A stretch of DNA of 64,000 nt from Palleniella intestinalis (GCF_013166595.1 NZ_JABKKG010000006.1:62001-126000), one strand, 5' to 3'. Counted from the stretch's first letter, positions 50,635-61,997 are shown. Numbers and translations are program-made. The notes: a model not told the origin generated them from the sequence alone.

Positions 50635-52692
50635 TTATTTCTTGTAGTTTCTCAGACCTGTGGAGAGGAAATCCTTATACTTAGGAATGTCCTCATCATA
50701 GGAATAGGCGCTGTTGAGCGGTTTTCCGTCGTTGTCAAGGAGGACATAGAACGGCTGAGTGTTACTGCCGAACTTTGTTCTTTGGAAGTAACTCCACTTG
50801 TCACCGACAGTGCGCAGCTTGCGAGGTGTGCCGTTCTCCGTCACCTCTATTGGCTCAGGAAGCGGTGTCTTGTCATCGACAAAGAGCTGGATAAGGACAT
50901 AATCGTCGGTAATCATAGTCTTCACACCTTCGTCTGTCCACACAGCAGCCTCCATTTTGCGACAGTTGACACAGCCGAAACCTGTGAAATCAATCATCAC
51001 CGGCTTGCCCTCATGGCGCGCTGCCTCCATTCCTGCCTCATAATCCTTGTACTCCGCCTCGATTGTCTCATGCTCCGCAAGGTTGAAATCCTGTGTTGAC
51101 ATCGGTGGAGCGAAGGCGGAAACAGCCTTGCACGGTGCGCCCCAAAGTCCCGGAATCATGTATATGGCAAAGGCGAAGGAGCACATGGCAACGAAGAATT
51201 TTGTCACCGGTGTGCGGTGATTGATGATTTTCTCGCCCATTTCGTCCCACTCGTCCTCATCATGCGGGAAGCGTATCCAACCTATAAGGTAACATCCGAG
51301 GAGGAAGAAGAGCACTATCCACAGCGAAAGGAACACTTCGCGGTCAAGAATATGCCAACCGTAAGCGAGGTCGGCAACGCTCAGGAACTTCAGCGAGAAT
51401 GCCAGTTCGATGAAACCGAGAGTTACTTTAACATTATTCATCCAGTTGCCTGACTTCGGCGCACTCTTCAACCAAGTCGGGAAAATGGCAAAGAGAGTGA
51501 ACGGAAGAGCCAAGGCAAGGGCGAAACCGAACATGCCCACAGCCGGTCCGACGATGTTGCCGGAGGTGCCCATCTCCACAAGCAGGAATCCGATTATCGG
51601 GCCTGTGCATGAGAAGCTGACAAGGGCGAGGGTGAACGCCATAAGGAAGATGCTCAACAATCCTGTCGTCGAGGATGCTTTGCTGTCAACGGCGTTTGTC
51701 CAGCTTGACGGCAGCACAATCTCGAATCCTCCAAGGAATGATGCTCCGAAGACAACAAGGAGGAGGAAGAAGAATATGTTGAACACTGCATTTGTCGACA
51801 ATGCGTTGAGCGCGGAAGCACCGAACAGCAGTGTTACGGCAAGCCCGAGGGCAAGATAGATGACGATTATTGACAGTCCGTAAGTGAAAGCGTCGCGGAT
51901 TCCCTTACGCTTGTCGTCCTTTGCACGCTTCAGGAAGAAGCTGACGGTCATCGGTATGATAGGCCACACGCATGGGGTCATCAGTGCAATGAAACCGCCG
52001 AGGATGCCAAGCATGAAGATTGTCAGCAGCGAGTTTTCCTCTGCGCTGCCCGGAGTGTTGCCGTCCTTGAACTCGGCAAGCTCCTTTATGACCGGAGTCC
52101 ACAGCCCTTCGCTGCCTGAAATGACGGCAGGAACAGTGTCAGCAGCGACAGTGTCCGTTGCCGTGGCTGTCTCAGTGGCAGGCTCGGCGTCCAGGTTCTC
52201 CTCCTTAGTGTCAGCAGACTCAACCTTCTCAGCGTCATTTCCCTTCACATCTCCCGAGAAAGAGAAATCCACACTAGTAGGAGGCAGGCAGCTTTGGTCG
52301 TTGCATGCCCCATACTCCAGATAGCCTTGGACAGAATAATGCTTGCCGGTAATCTTCAGCTTCTGTATGAATGTCACGGCATTCTCATAGTAAGAGACTG
52401 TCGCACCGAACATTTCCTCATGCTTGCGCGTAGGAGCCTTGTTGGCTTTCAGTCCTCCGACAGCCTTCAGTCCTTCAATCTTCTCGACATTGAAGGTGGC
52501 AGGGATTGGACCGTTCTTCTCATCCGGAGCGTAGACATGCCAGCCATTGGCAATCGTTCCCGAGAAGGTTATGGTTATCTCGTCCGGCGCTGTCTGATTC
52601 AAAGATGGCTTGAAAGTCACCTGAGCAACGGCGGAAGAGAGATGAAACAGTAGTGCACAAAGGCACAATGCCATTTTTCTTGTCATCACCAT
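50635..52692 (-). CDS. dsbD: Thiol:disulfide interchange protein DsbD
   Basis: 685 residues. It passes electrons from cytosolic thioredoxin to periplasmic proteins. After a signal peptide, the N-terminal domain has the Cys pair in LEYGACNDQSCLPP. The membrane domain carries Cys in LMTPCVWPIIPM and VSFSCTGPIIGF. The C-terminal thioredoxin-like domain has CVNC in FTGFGCVNCRKM. All three redox pairs are present and the length is normal. Start at 52692 or two codons later. Confidence 0.95.
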   Translation of the reverse strand: MVMTRKMALCLCALLFHLSSAVAQVTFKPSLNQTAPDEITITFSGTIANGWHVYAPDEKNGPIPATFNVEKIEGLKAVGGLKANKAPTRKHEEMFGATVSYYENAVTFIQKLKITGKHYSVQGYLEYGACNDQSCLPPTSVDFSFSGDVKGNDAEKVESADTKEENLDAEPATETATATDTVAADTVPAVISGSEGLWTPVIKELAEFKDGNTPGSAEENSLLTIFMLGILGGFIALMTPCVWPIIPMTVSFFLKRAKDDKRKGIRDAFTYGLSIIVIYLALGLAVTLLFGASALNALSTNAVFNIFFFLLLVVFGASFLGGFEIVLPSSWTNAVDSKASSTTGLLSIFLMAFTLALVSFSCTGPIIGFLLVEMGTSGNIVGPAVGMFGFALALALPFTLFAIFPTWLKSAPKSGNWMNNVKVTLGFIELAFSLKFLSVADLAYGWHILDREVFLSLWIVLFFLLGCYLIGWIRFPHDEDEWDEMGEKIINHRTPVTKFFVAMCSFAFAIYMIPGLWGAPCKAVSAFAPPMSTQDFNLAEHETIEAEYKDYEAGMEAARHEGKPVMIDFTGFGCVNCRKMEAAVWTDEGVKTMITDDYVLIQLFVDDKTPLPEPIEVTENGTPRKLRTVGDKWSYFQRTKFGSNTQPFYVLLDNDGKPLNSAYSYDEDIPKYKDFLSTGLRNYKK

Positions 52693-52717
52693 GTATTAGT
52701 TTTTTAGTTTTAATCCT

Positions 52718-53341
52718 TTATTTTGTTATCATATATGTCAGTTGCACACCGTAGGTGAACATTTTCCTGTTGCCCACTACGTCATAAGGATCCTTTAGTG
52801 TGTCCAGGAAACCATGAGTGAGGTTTACCCCGCAACGCAGCCTTCCCCACTCCATGCCGGCATAAGCCTTTATGCCACAGTCAAAACGCCTGCACACATT
52901 ATCCGAGAAAATGCGGCTTGTTCCAAAATTAGGGTCGTCCTCTAACTTGTTGTCTCCCCACAGTCCGACAGCTACATAAGGGCCTGCCTCCCAAACAAAC
53001 TGGGTATTTCTGTCTTTGCACATCCTCATTCCGACCAGCAAAGGGATTTCAAGATAGTTGAGATTCCACATCCAATCATGGGTTTTGTCGTCCTCTTCAA
53101 CATAATAGACAAGTTCCTTCCACCCTTTATGCACAAGCAGCAGCTCCGGAGAGAAGAAGAAATCATTGAACCCTTCGTTAATCAGAAGCTCGCCTTTCAC
53201 ACCGACATTATATCCGACATGGCTTCCGACATCCTTCGGGTCAGAGACAGTCAGACCGCCGGTAACGCCAAAATCGAAACTCTGGGCATAGGAACAAAGG
53301 CAAAGAAGCATTGTCACAACGAGAAAAATTATTCTTTTCAT
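52718..53341 (-). CDS. Outer-membrane beta-barrel protein
   Basis: 207 residues from the ATG at 53341. A signal peptide (IIFLVVTMLLCLCSYAQ) is followed by alternating strands beginning FDFGVTGGLTVSD and ending in MFTYGVQLTYMIT, as in the PorT/OMP_b-brl_2 group. Single small barrel; substrate unknown. It starts 49 bases upstream of dsbD's end and may share its transcript. Confidence 0.8.
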   Translation of the reverse strand: MKRIIFLVVTMLLCLCSYAQSFDFGVTGGLTVSDPKDVGSHVGYNVGVKGELLINEGFNDFFFSPELLLVHKGWKELVYYVEEDDKTHDWMWNLNYLEIPLLVGMRMCKDRNTQFVWEAGPYVAVGLWGDNKLEDDPNFGTSRIFSDNVCRRFDCGIKAYAGMEWGRLRCGVNLTHGFLDTLKDPYDVVGNRKMFTYGVQLTYMITK

Positions 53342-53536
53342 AATCATAAAAGTTTATAAACATTCATGAATATAACGCAGAAACTTTTCCGTTATTGTGG
53401 CAGGCTGCATATATAAATATGTATAGGAAACAACAAGACAGATGCAACAGTCACCACGGAGCCACACTTGCCACGAGGGCTATGGTGGGCGGCATGGCTG
53501 TCGCATCTGCCTTTTGTTCAGGGCAAACCCGAAGGA

Positions 53537-56500
53537 TTACTCATATTCCTGCCAGCTCTTTATCTGCAGACCGTCAAGCTGCTTCTCGCAGAATGCCTCG
53601 ATGAATGCAGACGCAAGGCGCGCATTGGTTATCAACGGTATGTTGTGGTCGATTGCGCCACGGCGAATCTTGTAACCGTTCGTAAGCTCGCGCTTGCTGT
53701 GGTTCTTAGGAATGTTCACGATAAGGTCAAACTTATGGTCGTGAATCATGTCCATGACATTGAGCACATGTGAATCCTCGTCAGGCCATCCCACTGCTGT
53801 GGCTTTCACACCGTTCTCACCAAGATACTTGGCTGTGCCTTCTGTAGCATAGACAGCATATCCAGCCTTGTCCAAAGCTTGTGCAGCGTCGAGGAGAGAA
53901 GCCTTCTCCTTTGCTCCGCCGCTTGACAGCATGATGCCCTTCTCCTTGGAAGGAATCTTGTAGCCTGTGGCAATCATCGAGTTGAGCAGTGCCTCCTCGT
54001 AGGAGTCGCCCATGCATCCCACCTCACCGGTAGAGGACATGTCCACACCGAGGATCGGGTCAGCATTCTGCAGACGTGCGAAAGAGAACTGTGAAGCCTT
54101 TACGCCCATGCGGTCAATATCGAACACTGACTTGTCAGGCTGCTTGTAAGGAGCGTCAAGCATGATGCGTGTCGCTGTCTCGATGAAGTTGCGCTTGAGC
54201 ACCTTGGAGACAAACGGGAAGGAGCGTGAAGCACGGAGGTTGCACTCGATGACCTTCACATCGCGGCCTTTGGCAAGGAACTGGATGTTGAAAGGACCGG
54301 ATATGTTCAGCTCTTTCGCTATGGCACGCGCTATCTTCTTGATGCGGCGCATTGTGGCAAAGGTAATCTGCTGGGCAGGGAACACCATTGTAGCGTCGCC
54401 GGAATGCACACCGGCATACTCGATATGCTCGGAGATGCCGTACTCGACAACCTCACCGTTCTGTGCCACACCGTCAAACTCTATCTCGTTGGTCTCAGTC
54501 ATGAACTCTGAAATTACAACAGGATATTCCTTTGAAACCTCGGAAGCTGCGGCAAGGAAGCGCTTCAGCTCGTCATTGTCGTAGCAGACATTCATCGCCG
54601 CGCCTGACAGAACGTAGGACGGACGGACAAGAACAGGGAAACCTACCTCATCGATGAACGACTGCACATCCTCCATAGAGGTCAGCGCAGACCAACGTGG
54701 CTGGTCGATGCCGAGAGTGTCAAGCATTGCGGAGAACTTGCCTCGGTTCTCTGCACGGTCGATAGACACCGGACTTGTGCCAAGAATTGGCACGCTCTGA
54801 CGATGGAGTTTCATCGCGAGGTTGTTAGGAATCTGACCGCCGACGGAGACAATCACACCGCGAGGGTTCTCAAGGTCGATAACATCAAGCACGCGCTCGA
54901 AGGAGAGTTCGTCAAAGTACAGACGGTCGCACATGTCATAATCCGTGGAGACAGTCTCCGGATTATAGTTGATCATGATACTCTTGTAGCCGAGTTTGCG
55001 CGCTGTGTTGATGGCGTTAACGGAACACCAGTCGAACTCAACGGAAGAGCCGATGCGGTAAGCGCCTGAGCCGAGGACGACAACAGACTTCTCATTGTTG
55101 TAGTAGTTGATGTCGTTGCCCTCTACGGCGTATGTCATGTAGAGATAGTTTGTCAGTTCCGGATGCTCGCTTGCGACAGTCTCGATACGCTTCACGGCAG
55201 GGAGAATGCCGAGTTTCTTACGATAAGCGCGGACTGCAAGGTTCTCCTTCTCCATGTTGCCTGTCTGTGGTTTCAGGACAAAGCGTGCTATCTGGAAGTC
55301 AGAGAAGCCCCACACCTTTGCCTGACGCATGACATCGGCAGGGATTTCCTCAAGCGTGTTGTAGCCTTCCAGCTTAGCCTTGTAGTCCACAATGTTCTTC
55401 ATGCGCTCAAGGAACCATGGGTCAATCTTTGTCAGGTCATGGATGCGCTCTATGGTGTAACCTTCCTCCAGCGCCTGAGCGATTGCGAAGACACGGAGGT
55501 CGGTTGGGTTGGCAAGCTCCTCGTCGAGGTTGTCAAACTTGGTGTGGTCATTGCCCACGAAGCCGTGCATGCCCTGCCCGATCATGCGGAGACCCTTCTG
55601 AATCATCTCCTCGAACGAGCGTCCGATGGACATAATCTCACCGACGGACTTCATGGAAGAGCCGATCTTGCGGCTTACTCCTGCGAACTTGGTGAGGTCC
55701 CAGCGTGGAATCTTGCAAATCATGTAGTCCAGTTCAGGAGCCTTGTATGCGGAATGAGGAGTTCCCATCTCACCTATCTGGTCGAGAGTGTAGCCAAGCG
55801 CAATCTTCGCCGCCACGAAAGCGAGCGGATAGCCTGTCGCCTTGGACGCGAGGGCTGACGAGCGTGAGAGGCGGGCGTTAATCTCGATGATGCGGTAGTC
55901 GTTGGTCTCGGCATTGAAAGCATACTGTATGTTGCACTCGCCGACAATATTCAGGTGGCGCACGCACTTCACGGCGATGTCCTGAAGCATTTTCACTTGT
56001 TCCTCTGTCAGTGAGCAGGTAGGCGCAACGACGATAGACTCGCCGGTGTGTATGCCCAACGGGTCAAAGTTCTCCATCGAAGCGACAGTGAAACAGTGGT
56101 CGTTGGCATCACGGATGACCTCAAACTCAATCTCCTTCCAGCCTTTCAGCGACTCCTCGACAAGCACCTGAGGGGCGAAAGTGAATGCCGATTCGGCAAT
56201 CTCCATGAATGTCTTCTCGTCCTGGCAGACACCTGAACCGAGACCGCCCAAAGCGTATGCCGAACGAATCATGATAGGATAGCCTATCCTGCGTGCCGTT
56301 GCCACAGCGTCCTCCATGGTCTCGCAAGCCTGGGAGACAGGCACCTTCATGTCTATCTTGTTCAACTCCTTGACAAAAAGGTCACGGTCCTCGGTGTTCA
56401 TGATGGCCTCGACACTTGTGCCGAGCACTTCCACACCATACTCCTTGAGCGTTCCGTTCTTGTAAAGCTCCGTACCGCAGTTGAGTGCTGTCTGTCCGCC

Positions 56501-56764
56501 AAAGGCAAGGAAGATTCCGTCAGGACGTTCCTTCTTTATCACTTCTGTAACAAAAAAGGTATTAACAGGCAGGAAATAAACCTTGTCTGCAATACCTTCA
56601 CTTGTCTGTATCGTAGCAACATTAGGATTGATAAGCACCGAACTGACGCCCTCTTCGCGGAGCGCCTTCAATGCCTGAGAGCCGGAATAGTCAAACTCTC
56701 CTGCCTGTCCGATTTTCAGAGCACCGGAACCGAGTACAAGTACCTTCTTGAGTTGTTTCTTCAT
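53537..56764 (-). CDS. carB: Carbamoyl-phosphate synthase large subunit
   Basis: 1075 residues from the ATG at 56764 (MKKQLKKVLVLGSGALKIGQ), the normal N-terminus and length; the frame open to 56926 is not protein-like. CarB makes carbamoyl phosphate from bicarbonate, ammonia and two ATP for arginine and pyrimidine synthesis. Two ATP-grasp halves (GQAGEFDYSGSQALKAL and its repeat GSGAYRIGSSVEFDWCSV) and a C-terminal MGS-like allosteric domain are seen. carA is not next to it in the window. Leftward -7 box TAACTTTG at 56853-56846. Confidence 0.96.
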   Translation of the reverse strand: MKKQLKKVLVLGSGALKIGQAGEFDYSGSQALKALREEGVSSVLINPNVATIQTSEGIADKVYFLPVNTFFVTEVIKKERPDGIFLAFGGQTALNCGTELYKNGTLKEYGVEVLGTSVEAIMNTEDRDLFVKELNKIDMKVPVSQACETMEDAVATARRIGYPIMIRSAYALGGLGSGVCQDEKTFMEIAESAFTFAPQVLVEESLKGWKEIEFEVIRDANDHCFTVASMENFDPLGIHTGESIVVAPTCSLTEEQVKMLQDIAVKCVRHLNIVGECNIQYAFNAETNDYRIIEINARLSRSSALASKATGYPLAFVAAKIALGYTLDQIGEMGTPHSAYKAPELDYMICKIPRWDLTKFAGVSRKIGSSMKSVGEIMSIGRSFEEMIQKGLRMIGQGMHGFVGNDHTKFDNLDEELANPTDLRVFAIAQALEEGYTIERIHDLTKIDPWFLERMKNIVDYKAKLEGYNTLEEIPADVMRQAKVWGFSDFQIARFVLKPQTGNMEKENLAVRAYRKKLGILPAVKRIETVASEHPELTNYLYMTYAVEGNDINYYNNEKSVVVLGSGAYRIGSSVEFDWCSVNAINTARKLGYKSIMINYNPETVSTDYDMCDRLYFDELSFERVLDVIDLENPRGVIVSVGGQIPNNLAMKLHRQSVPILGTSPVSIDRAENRGKFSAMLDTLGIDQPRWSALTSMEDVQSFIDEVGFPVLVRPSYVLSGAAMNVCYDNDELKRFLAAASEVSKEYPVVISEFMTETNEIEFDGVAQNGEVVEYGISEHIEYAGVHSGDATMVFPAQQITFATMRRIKKIARAIAKELNISGPFNIQFLAKGRDVKVIECNLRASRSFPFVSKVLKRNFIETATRIMLDAPYKQPDKSVFDIDRMGVKASQFSFARLQNADPILGVDMSSTGEVGCMGDSYEEALLNSMIATGYKIPSKEKGIMLSSGGAKEKASLLDAAQALDKAGYAVYATEGTAKYLGENGVKATAVGWPDEDSHVLNVMDMIHDHKFDLIVNIPKNHSKRELTNGYKIRRGAIDHNIPLITNARLASAFIEAFCEKQLDGLQIKSWQEYE

Positions 56765-57211
56765 ACGTTTGGATTTATATATGTTTGAATATCTGAATAT
56801 ATGCAGTATCCTATGGCAATTATAGTAAAATCTATAAAATTTTTGCAAAGTTAATACATTTTTTTGAAACAACGCACACTTTTCTTCCTTTTCAGGAAAA
56901 AAGTTGTCCATTTGCACCTTTATCACGAAAAGTTATTGATTTATGTGTATTCCTGGAACATCCTGCAACACAACATCCATACTTATTTCCCTGTCTTCCT
57001 CTTGCCTGCATTTTCCACGGCATACGCAAAAAAGGACAAGAATTTTTCTCCAGAATTAGAAAACTCACTGCCTTTTTGCCTTATGAGAATCGCTTGAAAA
57101 CAAATTCGGAAAGAAATCCTTGAAAAATCGCAGAATTTTGCCATTTTATTAAAACACTATCAATGAGATACTTACACAAAACCTCCCAAAATTCTGCCGT
57201 CATGCGCTACA

Positions 57212-57299
57212 CAAAAGGTTACCTTTCGCACTGCAAAAGGTAGCCTTTGACACTGCGAAAGGTAACGAAAAACATGGCAATCCATAACCTTTTGCATCA
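57212..57299. repeat. Four units of a 22-bp periodic repeat (host copy)
   Basis: Units start at 57212, 57234, 57256 and 57278, each 22 bases. The first two are close copies (CAAAAGGTTACCTTTCGCACTG and CAAAAGGTAGCCTTTGACACTG), the others degenerate; the core AAAGGTnnCCTTT is a near palindrome. The array lies in the 840-base gap 56765-57604, which has no convincing gene. Compare 41612-41699. Confidence 0.8.
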
Positions 57300-57545
57300 A
57301 AAACTGTCTTTTTCCGCTCTCTTTCCGCTAACAAATGCCATAATCAAACGTAAAAAGACGCATTTCCCTATGCCGTTTTCCCATTATGATAAACAGAGCA
57401 TTTGAAAACTTGGACATAATCATATAGCTTAAAAAGGACACCGCAGAATAAGTAGCATTACACAAATAGTTGCCTGAAAAACAACAGCAAAACATGTCCA
57501 AAACTCACAATTACTGTTAAAAAAGCAGGCTTACGCAAAACAATC

Positions 57546-57588
57546 TTACCAAAAGGTAACTTACTAAACAGTAAAATCAGTATCTTTG
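57546..57588 (+). promoter_or_regulatory. Promoter of the ATPase gene with two tandem palindromes
   Basis: TTACCAAAAGGTAA (57546-57559) and TTACTAAACAGTAA (57561-57574) lie side by side, sharing TTAC-N6-GTAA with a 15-base step, just before the -7 box TATCTTTG (57581-57588). No TTTG is seen at -33. Position suggests binding by a regulator, as activator or repressor. Confidence 0.65.
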
Positions 57589-57604
57589 CATAAAAATTTC
57601 TTAT

Positions 57605-58735
57605 ATGAAAAACCCATTCCAATACGGCAAAGTTGCCGAGAAAGAGAATTTCATCGACAGGGACATTGACAGAATGTTCCTTAAGCAGACATTGTATTCT
57701 GGTACAAATGTGATACTTGTCTCGCCGCGCCGCTGGGGAAAATCCTCTGTTGTGAAGCAAGCAATGTCGGAACTCTGTAACGAACAGAAGGATGTCAGAG
57801 TGTGCTACATTGATGCTTTCCCAATAACCTCATCGGCGGAATTCTACAAGATTTTCGCTCAAAAGGTGCTGAACGCCACCTGTTCACAAGTCCAAAGTGC
57901 CATAAACTCCATTGGAAAGTTCCTGAAAAGCGTCTCTCCCAAAATATCATTCAGCCCTGAACCGATGAGCGAATTCTCCATATCCTTGGACATTAGCGGG
58001 AACGGGAATGATGAATCAGAAGTCCTCAACCTGCCGGAAATGATGGCAAAAGAACGTGGCATGCAGGTAATCGTGTGCATAGACGAGTTCCAGCAACTGG
58101 CACGGCTGAGCGACTACGCCCGCCTCGAAAGCATGATGCGCAGTGTATGGCAACATCAGCAACATGTCGCTTACTGCCTGTACGGCAGCCAACGCCACAT
58201 GATGGAAGAAATATTCAATTCCACAGAAAAGCCCTTCTTCCGCTTCGGACAAGTCTACAACCTGAAGAAAATAGAGGGAAATGACTGGAAAAAGTATATC
58301 ATAGACAGATTTTCCGCCACCGGGAAAAGCATAGACGAAGCATTGGCAGAAAAAATCGTTGACACTGTCGACCGCCACTCGTGGTATGTACAGCAGTTGT
58401 CAAGCGCCGTATGGAACTTCACGGGGCAGGAAACTGACACGGCAGCCTTCAAGAAGGCATTGGAATGGTGCGTGGATGTCAATTCCGACTCTTATCGCAA
58501 GACATGCGAGAACTTGCCGGAAACCCAACTCAATCTGCTGCGCGCCATAGCGGCTGATGAGACACAACTGTCGTCATCAGCCGTAGTGAAGCGGTACAGG
58601 CTCGGCTCTTCTGCCAGCGTGACAAAGAACAAACGGATTCTTTCCATGCAGGACATCATCGACATCCATGGCAGAAGAGCGGAATTCCAAGACCCGCTGT
58701 TCCGCATATGGTTCAAAGAGGTTTATTGCGGATAA
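57605..58735 (+). CDS. Archaeal-type AAA ATPase
   Basis: 376 residues. Walker A SPRRWGKSSVVKQA near residue 40 and Walker B MQVIVCIDEFQQL near 160, followed by a C-terminal winged-helix-like part (SSSAVVKRYRLGSSASVTKNKRIL) and a closing FQDPLFRIWFKEVY. This is the pattern of the PF01637-type ATPases common in Prevotella and Bacteroides. Function unknown; a role in DNA or defence has not been shown. It stands alone with its own promoter. Confidence 0.85.
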   Translation: MKNPFQYGKVAEKENFIDRDIDRMFLKQTLYSGTNVILVSPRRWGKSSVVKQAMSELCNEQKDVRVCYIDAFPITSSAEFYKIFAQKVLNATCSQVQSAINSIGKFLKSVSPKISFSPEPMSEFSISLDISGNGNDESEVLNLPEMMAKERGMQVIVCIDEFQQLARLSDYARLESMMRSVWQHQQHVAYCLYGSQRHMMEEIFNSTEKPFFRFGQVYNLKKIEGNDWKKYIIDRFSATGKSIDEALAEKIVDTVDRHSWYVQQLSSAVWNFTGQETDTAAFKKALEWCVDVNSDSYRKTCENLPETQLNLLRAIAADETQLSSSAVVKRYRLGSSASVTKNKRILSMQDIIDIHGRRAEFQDPLFRIWFKEVYCG

Positions 58736-58808
58736 GTAGCTGTTGGAAATTACAATAAAACATAATTGATTTGCGAAAATACTCATGCCTTATTGCCAAC
58801 ATTTCCAT

Positions 58809-59073
58809 GCAAAGTTTGGCGGAACCACAGCCCTTACGGTAACCTCCGGCTTTAGCCGTGAGGACTGTAAAGAAACTCAAACGCTGTGTGGTGGAACCAC
58901 ACTCCTTTATGCCGAACACACAGCACGAACCTCAACAAGCCACTTTCATACGCTTGTGCGAAGATGAACCATAAAGGAGTGTGGCGCTGCCACACGTTAT
59001 GTATGGACTATTCCCTACCCGCAGGGCTGAAGTCCGTGGTTACCGTAAAGACTGTGGCTCCGCCACACTTTGC
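58809..59073. repeat. 265-bp self-complementary intergenic element
   Basis: The outer 36-base arms (58809-58844 and 59038-59073) pair with four mismatches. Inner arms (about 58881-58911 and 58970-59001) pair again, with the shared word CCACACTCCTTTATG. Segments between them also pair in part (CCGGCTTTAGCC with GGGCTGAAGTCC). No gene is seen within 58736-59223. It has the look of a MITE or a REP-like element, but no target duplication was identified. Confidence 0.75.
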
Positions 59074-59223
59074 ACGACAGCAGTTACTGTAGAACATGGA
59101 ATTATACAAAAACGCAATCATTGGGTAATTGGAAAACCATGAGCCATGCACTTGCATATTTTCGTAAATCTATTCTTTCTTACTATAATTTATACTAAAA
59201 AAAATATATAGTTACTTAGAGGA

Positions 59224-60432
<1,209 letters not shown>

Positions 60433-60524
60433 TCATCAAGTGCAAATTTACATATTATTCCTGAAAAACAACAACTTCTGCGGAAAAAGTTTTATCTCCC
60501 ATTGAAATCTTCAGAGGGGGAAAA

Positions 60525-60556
60525 TTTGCTTTTTCAATTTCTTATTACTACCTTTG
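60525..60556 (+). promoter_or_regulatory. Promoter of the phosphatase gene
   Basis: TTTG (60525-60528), 20 bases, TACCTTTG (60549-60556), 31 bases before the start codon. It matches the Bacteroidetes consensus. Confidence 0.75.
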
Positions 60557-60587
60557 CAAAAGAAAAAACAAATCAAAACACAACAAT

Positions 60588-61922
60588 ATGAAACTAAAAT
60601 CATTTGCCCTCATTACCCTCCTCGCCCTGCAATCCGCAGGACTTGGCAGCCTTGCCACAGCACAGACATGCAAGGACGATTTCAAACGCGATGCCTATCT
60701 CGCCGGTTCCAACTACGTGGCTTACCCGGGACCGAAAGGTTCGCTGACACCTGCGCCTAAAGGCTATGAGCCAGTCTACCTCAGCCACTACGGCAGGCAT
60801 GGCAGCCGCTACCATATCGGCACTGTCTATACACACGTCTACAGTCTCCTTCAGCATGCCGACTCTGCCAACGTGCTGACAGCCAAAGGCAAAACACTCC
60901 TGCAACAGGTGAAGATGCTCAAGGACGAGGCTGCCGGACGTGACGGCGAACTGACACAGCTCGGCGCATTGCAGCACAGACAGATTGCAGAGCGCATGTA
61001 CCGTAATTTCCCCGAAATATTTGGCAAGAAGACACACATAGACGCAAAATCAACCATCGTCATACGCTGTATACTCTCCATGGAGAATGCACTGCTGCAA
61101 CTGAAAGGCATGAACCCGCAGCTCGAAATCACACATGACGCGTCACATCATGACATGTACTACATGAACCAAAACGCTGACGATGTCTACAAATACAAGA
61201 AAGCTGCCATGGACTCCGTAGGCACAGCGTTCGAAAAGAGCCACACTCATCCTGAACGTCTAATGAAGGAACTGTTCTCCTCAGAGACGTACTGGAGAGA
61301 TTCCATTAAGGCTAACTCACTGATGCACAACATCTACAAACTCGCCATGAACGTGCAAAGCTCCGAAATACGCCACAAACTGAACATGACCGGCTACTTC
61401 ACACAACAGGAACTTTACGACCTCTGGCAGACAAAGAACGCTTTCTGGTACCTCACCTACGGTCCGTCAAGCTACAGCCGAGGCCTCCAGCCTTACTCAC
61501 AGCGCAACCTCCTCACCAAAATCATCAGCGAAGCGGACTCCTGCCTCATGCTTGACAACTGCGGAGCGACACTGCGTTATGGTCACGACACAATGGTCAT
61601 GCCGCTCACCTGTCTCCTCGAACTGGACAACACCAACCGTGACATCCTCGACCTCAACACCCTTGCAGAGCAGGAATGGTGCGACTACCGTATCTTCCCC
61701 ATGGCATGCAACATCCAATTCGTATTCTACCGCAGCAAAGGAGCCAAAGCCGGCACCGGCGGAAAGGACAGCCGTGGCAAGGACATCCTCGTCAAAGTCC
61801 TCCGCAACGAGAACGAGGCGCGCCTGCCTATCCCTACCAACACATGGCCCTACTACCGCTGGAATGACGTAAAAGCCTATTACACAAAGAAACTCAACGA
61901 CTTCAAGAAAGTGAAATATTAA
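60588..61922 (+). CDS. Histidine-type phosphatase (MINPP/acid phosphatase family)
   Basis: 444 residues with a signal peptide (LITLLALQSAGLGSLATAQ). The catalytic motif RHGSRYH (in LSHYGRHGSRYHIG) and the C-terminal proton donor HDT (LRYGHDTMVMPL) show a branch-2 histidine phosphatase, related to inositol-polyphosphate phosphatases. It probably removes phosphate from phytate or similar esters in the periplasm or outside. The start codon follows a good promoter. Confidence 0.9.
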   Translation: MKLKSFALITLLALQSAGLGSLATAQTCKDDFKRDAYLAGSNYVAYPGPKGSLTPAPKGYEPVYLSHYGRHGSRYHIGTVYTHVYSLLQHADSANVLTAKGKTLLQQVKMLKDEAAGRDGELTQLGALQHRQIAERMYRNFPEIFGKKTHIDAKSTIVIRCILSMENALLQLKGMNPQLEITHDASHHDMYYMNQNADDVYKYKKAAMDSVGTAFEKSHTHPERLMKELFSSETYWRDSIKANSLMHNIYKLAMNVQSSEIRHKLNMTGYFTQQELYDLWQTKNAFWYLTYGPSSYSRGLQPYSQRNLLTKIISEADSCLMLDNCGATLRYGHDTMVMPLTCLLELDNTNRDILDLNTLAEQEWCDYRIFPMACNIQFVFYRSKGAKAGTGGKDSRGKDILVKVLRNENEARLPIPTNTWPYYRWNDVKAYYTKKLNDFKKVKY

Positions 61923-61954
61923 CCCAAACCGAACATTCCACTTGGGATTAAAAC

Positions 61955-61997
61955 CATTAATGGCGGCTGACAAGTTGATTGCCAGCCGCCATTAATG
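61955..61997. terminator. Terminator after the phosphatase gene
   Basis: Arms CATTAATGGCGGCT (61955-61968) and AGCCGCCATTAATG (61984-61997) are a perfect 14-bp match around a 15-base loop. Confidence 0.8.

Noticed and set aside
57212..57299. CRISPR array
   Set aside because: Units follow each other with no spacers, are only partly conserved and number four; no cas genes are present.
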